NCBI RefSeq assembly: GCF_021134715.1
Contig: NC_060020.1
Location: forward strand, 7,130,001 to 7,194,000
Direction of reading: 5' to 3'
DNA length: 64,000 nt
DNA from: Daphnia pulex
Taxonomy: Eukaryota > Arthropoda > Branchiopoda > Diplostraca > Daphniidae
A program made the position numbers and the translations under genes. Positions 41,701-53,847 of this stretch are shown piece after piece; positions within the stretch are counted from its first letter, which is position 1; the number at the start of each line of letters is the position of its first letter. Under the pieces are notes generated by a model that ran no database searches, was not told the origin of the DNA, and was given only the letters and a program-made list of their open reading frames with translations.

Positions 41701-43448
41701 GTGTGTTCCGGACTCTGACAACCAACACCAATATATACCACGTTATGCTATTGTTGCATTCATGTAATAAGGAGGCCAGCAGACTGTCGTTGAAGCCCTC
41801 TGGCCGGGGAGCGTCATCAGTACAGATCAGACAAGGAGAAACAGATATGGATCTCTGTAGTACTTTTCTCTGTTGAGTTTTCCCCTTTTCCTTCTGCTGC
41901 TGCTGTATAGGTGGGCCAGCGCCCAGCATCATCAGCCTATCCCATTTTTTTTTTTGGTTTCTCTCTCCACGGAGGGTGGTTTTCCCACTCGTAAAGAAAA
42001 TATGTCCAGCAGTCGTAAATAACGACTGCGCTGAATAGTAATCCAATCGGCGTATCACAAGACGCATAAATATTGCCAGCCACTTGAGAGTCTTGAAAGA
42101 CTTGTGGCATTCGAATTTCAAAACATTTCAAAGACCCTTTTCCCGCCACCACCACCACCATCACCGCTATCCGAAATGATGAATACTTTTTGACACTGAA
42201 CACATGCAAGTTATACATATTTCTTCTAGCTCCGCTCTGCGTGTGTTGTTATTTGGTTCAGGGGAGGGTGAGTCTCGAAAGTGACAGAACAGCCCACGGC
42301 CGTAAAAACTCTTAGTGAAAACCAGAAGACCTTTTCTTTTCGTTTTGTTTTATTTCTGATGAGCACAGGGATAGTGCGAGGGTAGTAGTACAACATATCT
42401 GTGTTTATTCAAAGATGAAGCGCCTTTCACACATCCGCCTCGCCCATTTTCTCCTCCGCTCCAAGAAAAGATCCATCATCGTTTAGGCAGCGCAAACGAC
42501 CTCACTCGCTTCCATAGTCGTAACTTCCCAGTCTCGCTGCTGGGCCTTCTTTTTCTTCCTCTTCTCTACACAATGCTGCGATATTATTGTATCGTTAAGG
42601 GAAATCTAACGACTTTGGCATGATGATGAAGAGTGTGCGAAACGCGGCGTCAAACAATAAACTGCTCGTCTCTCCAAATTTGTGTAAACTGTGAAAATAA
42701 TAAAAAGAAATCGCTGCTGGGCGCTGACTTGGTTGTTGTGTGAATTACATGTGAAAACGAGGCGACGTCTTCGATCTCTTGCCCGCATCACGGAGAAAAA
42801 GGGCAGCAGGAAACCTGAGCGCGTGTTTCATCCAAGCGCATCGGTCTGTGCAACGTGTCTGGAAAACGAAAAAAGCCAACGGGGGAAGAAGAAGAAGAAA
42901 AAAAAAAGAAATTCTGCCTCACTCACACAAATGTTTGTTTTTGCCCACAGCAGAGTTTTTGGAGAGTTGCCGGCGCTTCTTTTTCGATATTACAGATGGA
43001 GAGAAGGAAAGGTTATCAGATGGGACGACTGGCTCCTCCTGCCAGGCATAATAGGACGTGTCGCTTCGTCGTCATATCCGGTACCTTGCAGCCATTTCAC
43101 CTCGACGATGACCTTTTTATTTCGAATTTTTTTTCTTGACTTTTCTTTTTTATTTCGCCTTTATTTTTTATTATAAAGTGCAGATAACCGCCGATATTCC
43201 GCAGTGGGTCTCGTCCACCGAGTCAAAACACCGACCGAATCAAATAAATATTTAACATTTAGAAAAATAAAATCGAATAAAAAACTTGTATCTTTATCGT
43301 ATCAAGTCACTCTCTTTTCGCTCCATCCCAACAACAACCAAAATAAAAACGAAAAGAAAAAAAAAGAAACAATATTTATGTAGGTCGATATCGTCTGGTC
43401 GAGCGTGAAGAGAGATGGCAAAGAAATCAGGAGAAATATACACAAGAA
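38734..43448. other. Non-coding, simple-sequence-rich stretch
   Basis: No recognisable gene. It holds a (GT)n tract near 41,150, a (GA)n tract near 41,190, an (ATT)n tract near 41,020 and several TATATA strings. Frames of 140-160 codons at 41,448-42,121 and 42,691-43,176 have no known motif and include Lys/Glu repeat products. Confidence 0.55.
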
Positions 43449-43603
43449 CCTGTGCTTCGACTTTCCCGGTTTGAATGGCTGTCTCTCCACCCCTTTTTTC
43501 TGAAAAATAAATGTTTATTTATATGAAAATAATTTTTATAAATAAATATGTCCATATGACTTGACCGGCCTACACGTATGATAGAATATGCAATCGACCG
43601 TTA
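43449..43603. repeat. Left direct repeat of about 155 bp around a repeat island
   Basis: The block starting cctgtgcttcgactttccc, with the shared core tttgaatggctgtctct, recurs at 44,680-44,832. Both then run through an AT-rich middle to a block like acttgaccggcctaca. The two copies are diverged and in the same orientation. They bracket copy B of the dispersed repeat and the minisatellite. Confidence 0.65.
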
Positions 43604-44254
43604 CTTTATTAAACAGAATGTGCTATTAACAGTTTTCCGTTCATTTCTTTCTTGCTTTAATGTACATTTGCTTATCCAGTTAATTGAGCAAATGAACTCT
43701 TCTGTTCATTGGCAGAGGTATACTAAACGAGAAAAATTTTGACAGTCAAGAAATTAGGGCTAATCACGCTGCTGTTAGAAGATGGTGACTTTCACCATTT
43801 AAGTTACCATTATCAATTAGTATAAAATAGGTTTTAATTTTGTATTATTGCAGATCAATTGAATTGAACATTCATTACTTTAAGCTTGTGACAGCTTGAG
43901 TTGAAGGCAGAAATGTAATCTCAAATGATTCTTCCGTACAGAACTGGTCGATTCCAGAATATAAATACGTAGCCATACCAATAATATGATACGTGAAATA
44001 AGCGCTGGTTAATCAGTTGAAACATGAATATGGATGAAAATATTGTAGTTTAGACTTAAGTAAACATCGATTTAAATATTATATTATAATGTTCATTAGA
44101 CAAAATATGTCGCTAATGTCCGCGACTCTACTAAAAAAAAGGATCACTTAGTTAATCATACATTTACGCTCGTTGAGGACATAAAATGTTGAGACACGCC
44201 CGCCGGGTAAACGACAGCGGCCTTTGCTTTTTCTTTAAAGCACCTCCGGCAAAG
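43604..44254 (+). mobile_element. Dispersed non-coding repeat, copy B (unclassified)
   Basis: This is the second copy of the element at 23,302-23,953, same orientation and similar length. It ends with the same motif series: gttgagacac, a cccgccggg block, and a terminal hairpin with perfect ctttgc/gcaaag arms at about 44,222-44,254. The hairpin stem is kept although most of the rest has diverged. No open frame of note is present. Confidence 0.5.
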
Positions 44255-44290
44255 TTTGAGTCACCAGTAAAATGTATATAGATATTCAAG

Positions 44291-44430
44291 TTCATTTTCA
44301 TTTTTAAAATTCATTTTCACTTTTCGAATTCGTTTTCATTTTTCGAAATCATTTTAGTTTTTCAAATTCATTTTAGTTTTTCGAAATCATTTTCATTTTT
44401 CAAAATCATTTTCAATTTATGAAATCGTTT
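44291..44430. repeat. Minisatellite, 19-20 bp unit
   Basis: About seven tandem units of the type ttcattttcatttttcgaaa, with point variation between units. Degenerate units continue to roughly 44,510. It lies directly after copy B of the dispersed repeat. Confidence 0.8.
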
Positions 44431-44679
44431 TCAAAAGATTTTCAATTTTTGAATATATTTTCAACTTGATTTCAATATTCAAATCGATTATCAATTTGTT
44501 TTCACATCAAATATGGTAATCGATTATTGAACATTTTTTTTGGAAAAAGTGTTCATTCCGCACCCCATACGCTCGCTCTGTTTATTCTTTGATTTTGAAT
44601 GAGACTCTGACATTTAAATCGGGAAGCTATTTTTAGGCCTAATTGATGTATTCGGAAGTTATAGCCAACAGCCAACAAA

Positions 44680-44832
44680 CCTGTTCGGCTTTCCCAGTTT
44701 GAATGGCTGTCTCTATCCCATTAAAAAAAATATATATTTATTTATAATCAAAATAATTTTGATAAACAAATATATCCCTTATAACTTGGCCGGCCTACAA
44801 GTATATAATATAGTCGACTGTTGATAGACTTG
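44680..44832. repeat. Right direct repeat of about 155 bp around a repeat island
   Basis: Second copy of the 43,449-43,603 block. The tttgaatggctgtctct core and the cggcctaca block are kept; the AT-rich middle has diverged. Confidence 0.65.
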
Positions 44833-46357
44833 ACCGGACAGAAAATATTCTCAAAGGTTATCACGCTCCCTTTTTTTTTTACTCTACTTTTCCTTGACTC
44901 TTCTTCTATATAGTCTGACTTTTCTCTCTATTTTCCCATGTCTGCTGTGGCATATTTACTCGACTAGTTCCTGATGAATCGTATCGTGTTCCTTCTTCCT
45001 ACGCTCAGCTGAGAAAAAACAGTAAGGAAAAAAGAGTCTGTTCAACTCGGCTGGAATTGAACGTTAAAAAGAAGGGAAGGGTTCGGCCGGGAAAACACGC
45101 ACGAACCACAAGAAAAAGCAAAAAAAAAATTATTTTTCTCTCCTTATTTTTCCTTTTGAAATAACCTAAACATCTGCGTCGAAGGTGACGGAGAGACTAA
45201 CGTGGAAAAAAGGAGAAAGAAACTATATTACATTTTTCAAGATTAGAAGAAATGAGAAGCGTCGGTCAAAGTTCAACGGTCCAACGACGAAGGTTTTGTC
45301 GACCTACAAAAATCTAATTCCAAGCAACAGACGCACGCAGCGCAATAATAAATAAAAATCATCGCTTATCTTTTAAAATTAATTTGATTCGATTCGGCAA
45401 GGTATTTTTCAGAGTTCTGTTGTTGTCGAAGAAGAAAGAAAAAAGAAAATAAAACCAAAACATGTTTGTCGTCGCGCCTCGACTCGTTAATAGTTTCAAA
45501 TTTCCCCATCCATCCATCGTCTTTTGCGCGCATGTCTTTTTTTTTTCTTTTTCTTTCACTATGCGCATATATCCCGAGCCGATAAGGAATTTTTCGGAAA
45601 ATAGCAGAGAATGAAGGGGGGGGGGGACTGGGGGAGGGAGAGACTTTAAAGCTTTACGCGTCGGTAATTGATTGGAGAATTTATCGACGCCACGGCGTAG
45701 AGGAGCGCGGCAATGACAGGTGAGATTAATTACACGAGCGCTCTACTGGAAGCTGCTGGAGGGGGGAAGCGACTGATGATAATGAAGCGCTCATCATGTT
45801 AGCAGCGGTTGCCTACAGCCAAGCCAGCCAGCAGAGACCTTCACATGGAAGAGACGGCGCGGGGTATAACAACAACACAAACAAGAAAGGGCGATTATAT
45901 ATAGGACGTTATATCTTATATAATATGAATACAAGTATCGATCTGTTTTTTCCCGAACGGCAGGCGGCGTGAGCAAAGTCGAAAAGGTGCGGGGTCGGAT
46001 GAGAGAGTTGTGAGGAGGAAATTGTTGTTGTTGTTGGCATCGGCTATTCGTCGTGGCCTCTTATTATTATTACGAACGAACGAACGCCAACCAGTTGAAA
46101 ATGGCGGATTCGATGACGGACGGCGGAAATCATGTTGGAATGACGTCCAAAGTGAAACTCTGATCCGCTCCGAGTGGCAAGTTTCGAAACCTTATATCTA
46201 ACTCGATGTGTGCATGTATATATGTGTGGGAACGAAGAGGATCGCTGATCCCAGGTGTGTACTACACCCTGCTGTACACATGTGGACACGTATGCCCGGA
46301 ACACAGATAGAGAAAAGCAAAGGGCAAATCGAAGAGGGGGGAAAGAAGAAGAAGCAA

Positions 46358-46381
46358 AAGAAGAAGAAGAAGAAGAAGAAG
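46358..46381. repeat. (AAG)n microsatellite
   Basis: Eight consecutive AAG/GAA units. Confidence 0.9.
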
Positions 46382-48590
46382 GTTCTAAATTGAGAGTCTC
46401 TCTCTCCCAAGGGCAGCGTCACTCGTCAATAAGCGCCGATCGAGCAAGTCTTGAGGGGGGGTGCATGATGTTGTACCGTGTTCCCCACTTTTCTGGCACT
46501 CGTTTGCAACATCAGGGCTCTCGCTACTCTTCTTCTTCTTCTCCGTCCGCTTCTCTCTCTTTTCTCCTCCTGTACAACCCGGCCATTGATCGACCGCTTT
46601 CGGCACAGGACTCGTTTCTTTTTTTAGTTATATTCCTTCTTTTTTATTTCCTTTTACACAAGAGTCGTCAGCATTGCCGAGTAATTTACCACCTTTGGTT
46701 CCTCCTGCCCTATAGCCCGATCAAACAAACCCGGCAACAACAACAACAACAACACATTTCATCCAATTGGAAGGGTAAAAAAAAAAGAGAGAAGATGGAA
46801 TTGACGTGTTCTGTGTGCTGAATCAACAGCCAAACGCGGGGGGAAATGCTCGGCTAAAAAACACAAACACCGGGCGACGACGACTCTATATGTACACACA
46901 CACACACACAACAACACAACACTTTCAATCGATAAGGTTCAATCCATCCTCTCTCTCTCTTTCTCTCTCTTTCGGAAAGAGAAAAGTGTAGAAGACCTAC
47001 CGAGAAATAAAAAAAGGAAAAAAAAGGGAACCCGGGCGTATATATACAGGACGTATTGGGAGGAACAAATCGGAGCGCTCGGGATCATTCCGGCGTGCCG
47101 ACTTTGATCGATCTACAACACGCTAGTATAGTCGGAGGGTTTATCGTTTACCTTTCAGGCGGAAGTAGGCGGATTTTCGACGGGCTCTCACATACAGTGC
47201 TAGGACTTGGATTTATTTAATTTTATCGATTTTTTGAGCCAACGGGGGGGGAGAGACAAAAAAATATAACCTCCTCTCCGTATGTTGAAATGCCCTGGAA
47301 AAGTCAGTCGACAAGTTTGAAAAAAAAAAAAAAAAATCTTTGGGGGCACTTTTTTTAAACTTGGAATCGGCCTAAATATCTTTGAAAACAAAAAAAATTG
47401 GGCCGGAAACTGTAGGGAGATAGATATGTGTACGCAGTTTTCAGACTGATGGTAAATAGTAACTATATCGGGTTTGACAAATATAAGCCTATTTACACCA
47501 GAGTTAATCTTGAACAAATGAGAAATTAACTGTCTAATTCTGGAGCATTTGGAGACGAAAGAGAAAAAAAAAATCGGTGAAAGGCGATACTTTTAGACAG
47601 AACCCTCGATAAATCAGCCATTGTAACGTCTATTATTTCCCTTCAATATTCAAATGTACATCACCGCGAGAGCGAGAACAAAAAAAAAGCTGTTCTGTGT
47701 GATGTTTGTTCATACACGGGGTGGATGAATAGTATGTACACTTGAATGCGTCTAGCGAGCCAGCCAACAAGTCCATTACACGAGCCTTCAGTTTGAAACG
47801 TGTGGTAGGAAACACGACACCCAATTTAGGAAACAAAACAATAGGCTACTATATAATACGCTGGGCTTCCATTCTGCCGTATAACTGCGACGGTGGCTAT
47901 TAGCTTGAAACGGAGTTCCAACCGCGCAGAGAGCAACTCTCGGCTGTGTGAACTGGAACGATTCCCAGCTCACTCCAACGTTTTGCGCATCTGCAATCAT
48001 TATTACTAATTGACTAAATAGCAATCTTCTAAGTAAAAAGATAATATCTCAGCGCATTTTATTGACGATCGACTCGTGTAAGAAGAAATAGAACGTCATA
48101 CAAGAATAACCCGAATAGTCGTCAATGCAATCCTATCAAAAGTTAAATGAAATTCTGTTGCGAAGTGATAACAAGTCGCATTTGTGGGTTCCACCATGCC
48201 CAGTCACGTGATTGCCGATCTGCTGACTTTGAATACAGTCCTCCACGTCTAAAGTACTGTATACAGTACACACGCACACACTCTCTCTCTCTCCGGAGCT
48301 CAGCCCCTTTTGTTTGATTTGGTGTCAAATAACCCGTCCTTGATCCAAATTTACGATTCGTTTATTCTTCGCTCCATTTCGCCCAGGATATGCCATCTCG
48401 TCACCGAATAGCCAAAGACGCCAAAGAAAAAACAAAAACTCGGCGCAAATAATTGGATTTTATCTGGACAGCTCTCAGCCAATGTGGAGGAGACAAGCAA
48501 ACGGCCAGCCAGCCAGCCAGCGCGTATATAGGGGAATGTAAGTGCCCCCCTCCTTTCGTACTACTATACATTGCACGAACGAGAAAGACG

Positions 48591-48609
48591 GTGGTGGTGG
48601 TGGTGGTGG
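48591..48609. repeat. (GTG)n microsatellite
   Basis: Six perfect GTG/GGT units. A second G/T-rich triplet stretch lies near 48,825-48,870. Confidence 0.9.
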
Positions 48610-49163
48610 CGGGCGTGGGTTGCGGGACTTTGACCGAACGTGTTGGCGGTGGAGGGAAAAGGAGAGAGGGAGGTGGGGATTAAGTTCGTTGGTTCGTTCT
48701 GTCGGTCTGCAAAAGTCAGCCTTGAGCGCGGTAACAACCGAAACTCTAGGGCCAACGGCAGCATGACACTATTGAACGAGGCTTATAATGCGCCAAGCGT
48801 ATAGTGGCAGTAGCAGTCGTGCACAGTGGTGGTGGCGGCGGTGGGCGACGGTGGTGGTGGTGGGGGGGGGATCCCGAGATAAGTCGATCCTGATTGGTGC
48901 CAAGGTAGAGATAATGACTAAGCTCACACAAGGCACAAGCCGGGTGCCCAGCCTTTCATTGTCTTCTTTCTCTCCAGCGCTCATCCTTCTTCTTCTTTTT
49001 CTTTTTTTTTTTTTCCATCCGATGTAATACAACCGGCCAGGCAAGAAAACAGGGAAATCTTTACACAGCGTGCAAGATGGCGTCCTTATATATACACACA
49101 CAAATATGTGTTACATTTTTTTTTTCCTCCCCCACTCCCGGCCGCGTCCTGTGTTCTATTCTT

Positions 49164-49196
49164 TTCTTCTTCTTCTTCTTCTTTTTCTTCTTCTTT
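49164..49196. repeat. (CTT)n microsatellite, slightly interrupted
   Basis: CTT/TTC units with one interruption. Confidence 0.85.
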
Positions 49197-52100
49197 CGTT
49201 GACTGCAACTATTGCCCGGAATATATATCTGGTAGCCAGTCATTGTTTCCTGCCTTCATTCCATTATTCTTGGCTCCTCCCCAGCCAGCACCGGGAGCAA
49301 TACACCAAGCAGAGCGAAGAGATAGGCAGCAAAGACAAGAAGAAAAAAAAACCTGTCCGATTGAATGAGGAAAACGCGTCTCACCATGCACCCTCCCATC
49401 CAGCAGGGCCACCGACGCCGAGTGTATAACACACAATCCGGTGGCTGATTGCAATTCCAGTCGCGTCCTGCACTCTCTCTCTCTCGTCGGCTACTCTGGC
49501 AGCAGACAGCAGCTATACATATTACATATATACCTATAGATGGGACCTAGAGTCCCTGATGGCCTTGCCGGATCACTAATGTTCATGATTATTCTTTTTC
49601 TCTTTTTCTCTCGAGCAGCCAGCTGTTCATATACATAAAGGAAGGACTTGACACCTTCTTCAAGGCTCAATTGAATCCACACCGCGCTGATTCAATCTGT
49701 TTTTCTCGCTACGGATCCTGCTAGGGTGCGTGTGGTTCCTGACCGTGATGATCCTGCCTATTTTTCTAAAAAATCTTTCTGTGTTTTCGGACATCCCACG
49801 GCCGTTTCCAATCAAAGTCGACTCGATGAGTTTTCCCGAAGTTGACGTAGGAGAAGAAGAAGGAAAAAAAAATCCTCACGTACAAAAGGGGGAGGGAGGG
49901 AGGATATAACTGCTGACGTTTGAGGAGGAGGACTGGTGGTGTCGTGGCTTACTCATCAAGTTCAGCAGCAAGCCTCCCCTTCTTGCTTCCTCCGACAAAA
50001 ACCTAAACCACCGCGCCTTCAGTCACGCGGCGGGCTCTCGGTGTCTTATCGAAGACCGACACGCATTCCTAAACGAGAACAGGCACCGCCATTATATTGG
50101 GGAATGGTCGCTCTCTCTCTCTCGGTCGCCTTTATGTCGCAGCAGCAGTTGGAAGCTCGGAGCAACGCACTGCTGCCGCTCCTTCGCCAGCACTTCAACT
50201 TCATTATTTTTACTTTCAGACTATTCTTTTTTAGGGTGAAAAGACATTGGCCATCATCTTCAGTATTATTATTAGTGTATATAGACCCACGGTCGGCCGA
50301 GTTCTAAAGAGAAAAAAAAAATTGAAATTCAATTCCCCTGGTCGTGCTCAGTGACTTGTTGTATGTGTGTATGTCTGTGATTGTTTGGGAATTGGCTTTT
50401 TTTTGTGGGCACCACCGAACTCTGAACTTTGACCCAACGCCACACCAGCAGCGCATCAACTTGTGTGCACACGGTCACTGGTATATATTAGCTCCTCCCT
50501 GCTTATGGCCAGAGAAAGAAGAAGAGACACCACACCACCTCCTGGTCGGCACTGATAGCAGGGGAAGTTGATATGTTAATGGGCAGCCCGATGATAAATA
50601 TACACATCGATAGGAGAGATCTGGTATGTGCTCTTTCTGTGTGTATGTGTATATGTGCCCTGTCTGAATATACGTGTGGGGTGATGGATCCTGGAACAAC
50701 AACACCCACTGACGACCGACATCCACAAAAAAGAAACAAAAATTTTAAAAGAGAGAAAAAAAATGAAGCTGATTGCCAGACCGTAGACGATAAGACCCGA
50801 GTCCTCCTCCCATCTTTTCCTTTCGATTTAATATGATATTAATTGTAATTGGAGCGGAGCTCGCTCACATACGCACATAAACAGATGCAGACAGACACAC
50901 AGAGTTTGTCCATGACGTCAGGAAAAAGAATCCAGCCGTCTGTGATTGAAGCCGGGACCTTAGAACGTGTTTCACTTCAGTCGTCTCTCTATTGGTATAT
51001 TTATATCACACACACACACACACTGTAGTTGTTTAGACGACTGACGAACTGATATCACATATAAGAGTGAGAATGAAACAAACATGAAATTTATGTCCGG
51101 GTAAAGTAAATAGGAGAAAAATAGAATTGTGAAGGACTTTGACCCGCCTCGCATTTAGTTGGACCCGGATGATTTACGGATGTGTCGAACATTTTCCTAT
51201 TTCTTTCCCCCCTCAAAAAAAAAAAAATGTTCATCAGTTGAGGGACGTAAGCAAAGTTCATGTATAGACACACCGCGATATAGTAGGTTTTCATATAATC
51301 TGGAACTGGAGGCGTTGGTGGCGGGGGTTTATTCTTTCTTGCTTCGACTCAATTTTTATTTCGTTTTTTTAAATTCCCCTCCGACTTTCCTCCCCCCTTT
51401 TGGTGGTGCGATAAAGGGAAACGAGCAGGTCAGCGAGACACATAAACCAGAATGAAAGTGCGCCGTAAGTTTTGCCGGAGCCTTCAAGAATCACCAATAC
51501 TTGGGGGCCCGCAGACTGGATACGTGTGGGTCTGCTGGCTCCATATAATAACAGCCAAGCGTCGAGTTAAAAGAGCTGAAGAAGAAGAGGCGCGGGAGAA
51601 AGAAAAGGCCGTTTATTGAAACCAGAGCCGGTCGTTGTAGCTTGTAGCCATTTAGAAAGAAGAAGAAGAAGAAAAACCTGCGAGGCGATAAAAAATAAAG
51701 CAACGAGAGGCCCAGTTTTGTAGCGCAGCCATATTTCTTTTCGACTGGGAAAGAGAAGAAGAAAAAGAAAAAAAACTTTATGATTATTTCAGGCCAACTG
51801 AAACTCGACGTTTTTTTTTTCTCGAAAGAGATATATTTGCTTCTCTTTCTGTCTATTTTTCTTCGTTTATTTTTCTTTTTCTTATTTCTTGAAACCTTGG
51901 TGTAGGATAAGGCGCGTTAGAATAACCTCTGACCTGTCCAAAGGTTCAGGTCAATAGGTTTTCCTCGTATACAATCACGCTCTAGCTGCTGTGGTCGATC
52001 TGTGTGGAAGAAAAAAAACGGCGGTGTCTGCTGAACTGTACATGCTAGCCGGCCGTCGCCGCCGTGGGAGTTGTGTTACGGCGCTGCTGCTACTTTGCCA

Positions 52101-52262
52101 TAAACATAAACTTGGCTTGTTATTCATACACGTCCGACGACGGTGGTAGAGACGTGTGTTGTGCGTACACGCTTTTTTTTAGGGGGAGAAAAAATATATA
52201 TATATGTATTTATAAATAAATTGTTCCAGCAGAGTCGATCAGGTGTTGGATTTCAGTGAGTC

Positions 52263-52544
52263 ATGGCCGCGGCTACTTATTTGGGGAGGTGCCAGAGAAC
52301 CGGTGGTAAAATGGCCTTATTTAAATTTTTGTCGCTCTCGAGCCTTTCGTTCCTTGCACGCGAGGCTCTGCCTTAGATCCCGACCCCAGCGCTTTCAAAT
52401 CACTCTCCGAAAAGCCCATTCAATTTGTCCTGGAAAACATTTCAACATTTTACCGCGTCGCCGTCACACACATTCACCAGAAAGCGCTGCCTGGGAAGGA
52501 CTTTTGTTTACATCTCTCCCAAACCCGAGCTGGCGTCGCCATAA
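52263..52544 (+). other. Possible broken coding exon with presequence-like start
   Basis: An ATG at 52,263 opens 37 codons that begin MAAATYLGRC and are rich in Arg, Ser, Leu and Ala with no acidic residue until near the end, like a mitochondrial presequence. A TAG follows at 52,374-52,376. The same frame then stays open for another 55 codons to 52,542-52,544. The stretch is GC-richer than its surroundings and free of simple repeats. I do not recognise a protein. It could be a dead exon, a 5' UTR or chance. Confidence 0.2.
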
Positions 52545-52806
52545 AAGCCATAGTGTTCATAATACATTCCGACGGATTGCCGTCCCTCCCACTCCCTCCT
52601 TCTTTTATTGTTATTTCTTGCTTCGTTATTCAGCGTACGCGTGAATCACGCCGAGTGTCAAAGCTGTTAGTAGTCACTAGATTGCCAGACGAGCAAACTA
52701 CAGTTTTCGAATCCCGAAATACGTTAGCTGCCATCTAGTAGCGATCCCGCCTACTGCCAATCACTCGTCTCAAGTTTGAATATAAATAATCAGTTGTGTC
52801 GTGTGC

Positions 52807-53643
52807 GACCAACCTGATGTTGGGGATGTGGAAAAAAATCCACCAATCCATTTAGAAAGGTTGATTACAAATGATAGTTTTCCCAACATTCAATTGCTAA
52901 CATCAAAACAATTTGTTCATCCGACTGCAAAGTTTAAAAAATTTCACATTCAAGATAGAACAATAGAATTTGAAACATTAATAGGCGGACAGGAAGTTTC
53001 AGTTGAAGGAGCCAATTTAAAGTAAGTCAATCACTATTAGATTGCTTAGTTGAATTGTACATGTTATTCATTCCGTAGAGTGTGCCACACACCTGGTCAC
53101 AGCACTGACCACATTATCATACATTTGAAGGAAGAGAATTCTTTATTCACTATTCAGTGAGGACTGTATTTTGGGTGAAGGGACTGCCGTCCTTGAGGAC
53201 CTGTACGATTTACGTGAACTATCTGAAAACTATACTTGGCCTTAATACAAGTAAAATTTATTCTAGACACGGATTGTCGATTGAGGTGAGCCTACATTTT
53301 AATAATCTAAGAATTTTTCTGTTTTTTCGTCACTCTATTCTTGTCATATTAAGGATCCCATTCACCGAATAGAGTACTATATCCATCATCAAAACGAAAG
53401 AGAGAAGCAGATTATTAAATACCTTTTATCTAACCATGGGAATAAATTGTCATTGTTAAGGGAATTTATGAAAATTTAGACTCAAGTCTTTATCTTGCTG
53501 CTGAGAGGAATGCTGAGCAACAACTTAAGAAATTGGAAAAAGAAGGTAAAGTTAAGAAACTTGCGATACTGTCAATTTGATCGATGGTTCAAACCCCTAT
53601 TATTTACTCCCAACTTTCTACAGTGTATGCACTCGATCATTAA
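52807..53643 (+). pseudogene. LACTB2: Decayed LACTB2-like metallo-beta-lactamase gene
   Basis: Four exon remnants with good splice sites (to 53,021; 53,079-53,285; 53,354-53,545; 53,624-53,643) follow the LACTB2 family, a metallo-beta-lactamase-fold endoribonuclease. Visible blocks are EVSVEGANLK, then HTPGHSTDH, CILGEGTAVLEDLYD, KIYSRHGLSIE (family YPGHGP), IEYYIHHQNEREKQ and LAAERNAEQQLKKLEKEG. The terminal exon is short. The gene is broken. A 7-bp duplication-like insertion near 53,146-53,153 shifts the frame before CILGEG. One extra T near 53,211 shifts it again, and a third disruption lies near 53,476-53,490. The N-terminal half with the HxHxDH zinc ligands is absent; only a degenerate DQPDVGDVEK remains where DHxGGVGDV is expected. 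Introns are retained, so it is not a retrocopy. I am confident of the family and of its being non-functional. Confidence 0.85.
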
Positions 53644-53651
53644 TGAGACAA

Positions 53652-53657
53652 AATAAA
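53652..53657 (+). terminator. Polyadenylation signal after the LACTB2-like pseudogene
   Basis: AATAAA nine bases after the terminal TAA. It is probably a relic of the gene's original 3' end. Confidence 0.6.
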
Positions 53658-53691
53658 GTGAAGCACCTTGTCTTCACGGTTAAATTAAACA

Positions 53692-53697
53692 TTTATT
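53692..53697 (-). terminator. Polyadenylation signal of the capping-enzyme gene
   Basis: AATAAA on the minus strand about 150 nt after the stop codon at 53,848. It places the end of this mRNA close to the end of the convergent LACTB2-like pseudogene. Confidence 0.6.
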
Positions 53698-53847
53698 CTT
53701 CTTTGGCAAATTAATTTAGAAAAAAGTCGCACCTCGGAACACCTTAAAGAATTTAAAACAGTTAGCGGAATACTGAGCGACGTCAAAAGGAAAAGTAGTG
53801 TGGGAGATGTATAAAACTGAACACGACGAATTAGCTGCAATTAGCTG

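Larger units (their letters stand above)
44833..52262. other. Non-coding, simple-sequence-rich stretch
   Basis: No recognisable gene. It contains AAG/CTT tracts (46,358-46,381 and 49,164-49,196), a GGT tract (48,591-48,609), a poly-A tract near 47,320 and CA tracts (near 46,895 and 51,008). Open frames here are short or repeat-derived. Base composition becomes less repetitive from about 51.9 kb, where the gene-dense part begins. Confidence 0.55.
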
